NCBI GenBank assembly: GCA_023488945.1 | Contig: JAMDBZ010000053.1 | Location: forward strand, 1 to 5,781 | Source of the DNA: Deltaproteobacteria bacterium | GTDB taxonomy: Bacteria; Desulfobacterota_E; Deferrimicrobia; Deferrimicrobiales; Deferrimicrobiaceae | Length of the DNA: 5,781 bases | Direction: 5' to 3' | Shown here: positions 5,763-5,781 of the stretch, one piece after another | How positions within the stretch are numbered: position 1 is the first letter of the stretch | Layout of the letters: every line of letters starts with the position of its first letter | The notes under the pieces: model-generated | What the model was told of the DNA's origin: nothing | Database searches by the model: none | What the model saw: only the letters and a program-made list of their open reading frames with translations | Program-made: the position numbers and the translations under genes

Positions 5763-5781
5763 AGATCGGAAGAGCACACGT
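5763..5781. other. Illumina TruSeq adapter sequence (artefact)
   Basis: The final 19 bases, AGATCGGAAGAGCACACGT, are identical to the beginning of the Illumina TruSeq read adapter. They interrupt the conserved rqcH reading frame and mark the end of natural sequence. The match is from knowledge of the adapter sequence; chance identity over 19 bases is negligible. Confidence 0.97.

Noticed and set aside
5157..5777. 206-residue minus-strand frame over the rqcH region
   Set aside because: Its start codon lies in the adapter sequence, and it runs antisense to conserved rqcH codons.

Overview
This 5.8 kb window is a GC-rich stretch of bacterial chromosome carrying seven ordinary genes and one very small candidate gene. 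The strong G/C third-position bias, an FmdB-type zinc ribbon gene beside a LOG-family gene, an NDUFA9-like short-chain dehydrogenase and a fused PabB-PabC protein would fit a Deltaproteobacteria-like (Desulfobacterota or Geobacter-like) or related environmental lineage. That placement is an inference with low confidence. The last 19 bases match the Illumina TruSeq adapter, so the window ends at an assembly or contig end and natural sequence stops at about 5762.

Left block (1-2430, + strand): a YjbQ/UPF0047 gene overlaps by one base (TGATG) a long gene for a fused aminodeoxychorismate synthase component I and aminodeoxychorismate lyase. The fused enzyme performs the two committed steps from chorismate to p-aminobenzoate for folate. 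The amidotransferase partner (PabA) is not in the window. A G/C-only hairpin without a T-run lies 15 bases after the stop codon.

Middle block (2430-3720): a possible 32-residue single-span membrane protein is on the + strand. Converging on it is a minus-strand gene for an atypical short-chain dehydrogenase of the NDUFA9-like group. The divergent region 3694-3957 holds a long imperfect palindrome and weak promoter-like elements on both strands.

Right block (3958-5762, + strand): fmdB-like zinc ribbon, LOG-family phosphoribohydrolase and a small glutaredoxin-like protein are spaced 12 and 35 bases apart and look like one operon. A 201-base gap follows. It holds an imperfect inverted-repeat element of about 149 bp, and after it comes the start of an RqcH/NFACT (fibronectin-binding-like, ribosome quality control) gene that is cut off by the adapter.

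I see no CRISPR array, transposase, tRNA, rRNA, phage or defence gene. I do not find a clearly new multi-gene system. The items most worth a second look are the inverted-repeat element, the tiny membrane protein and the adapter artefact.
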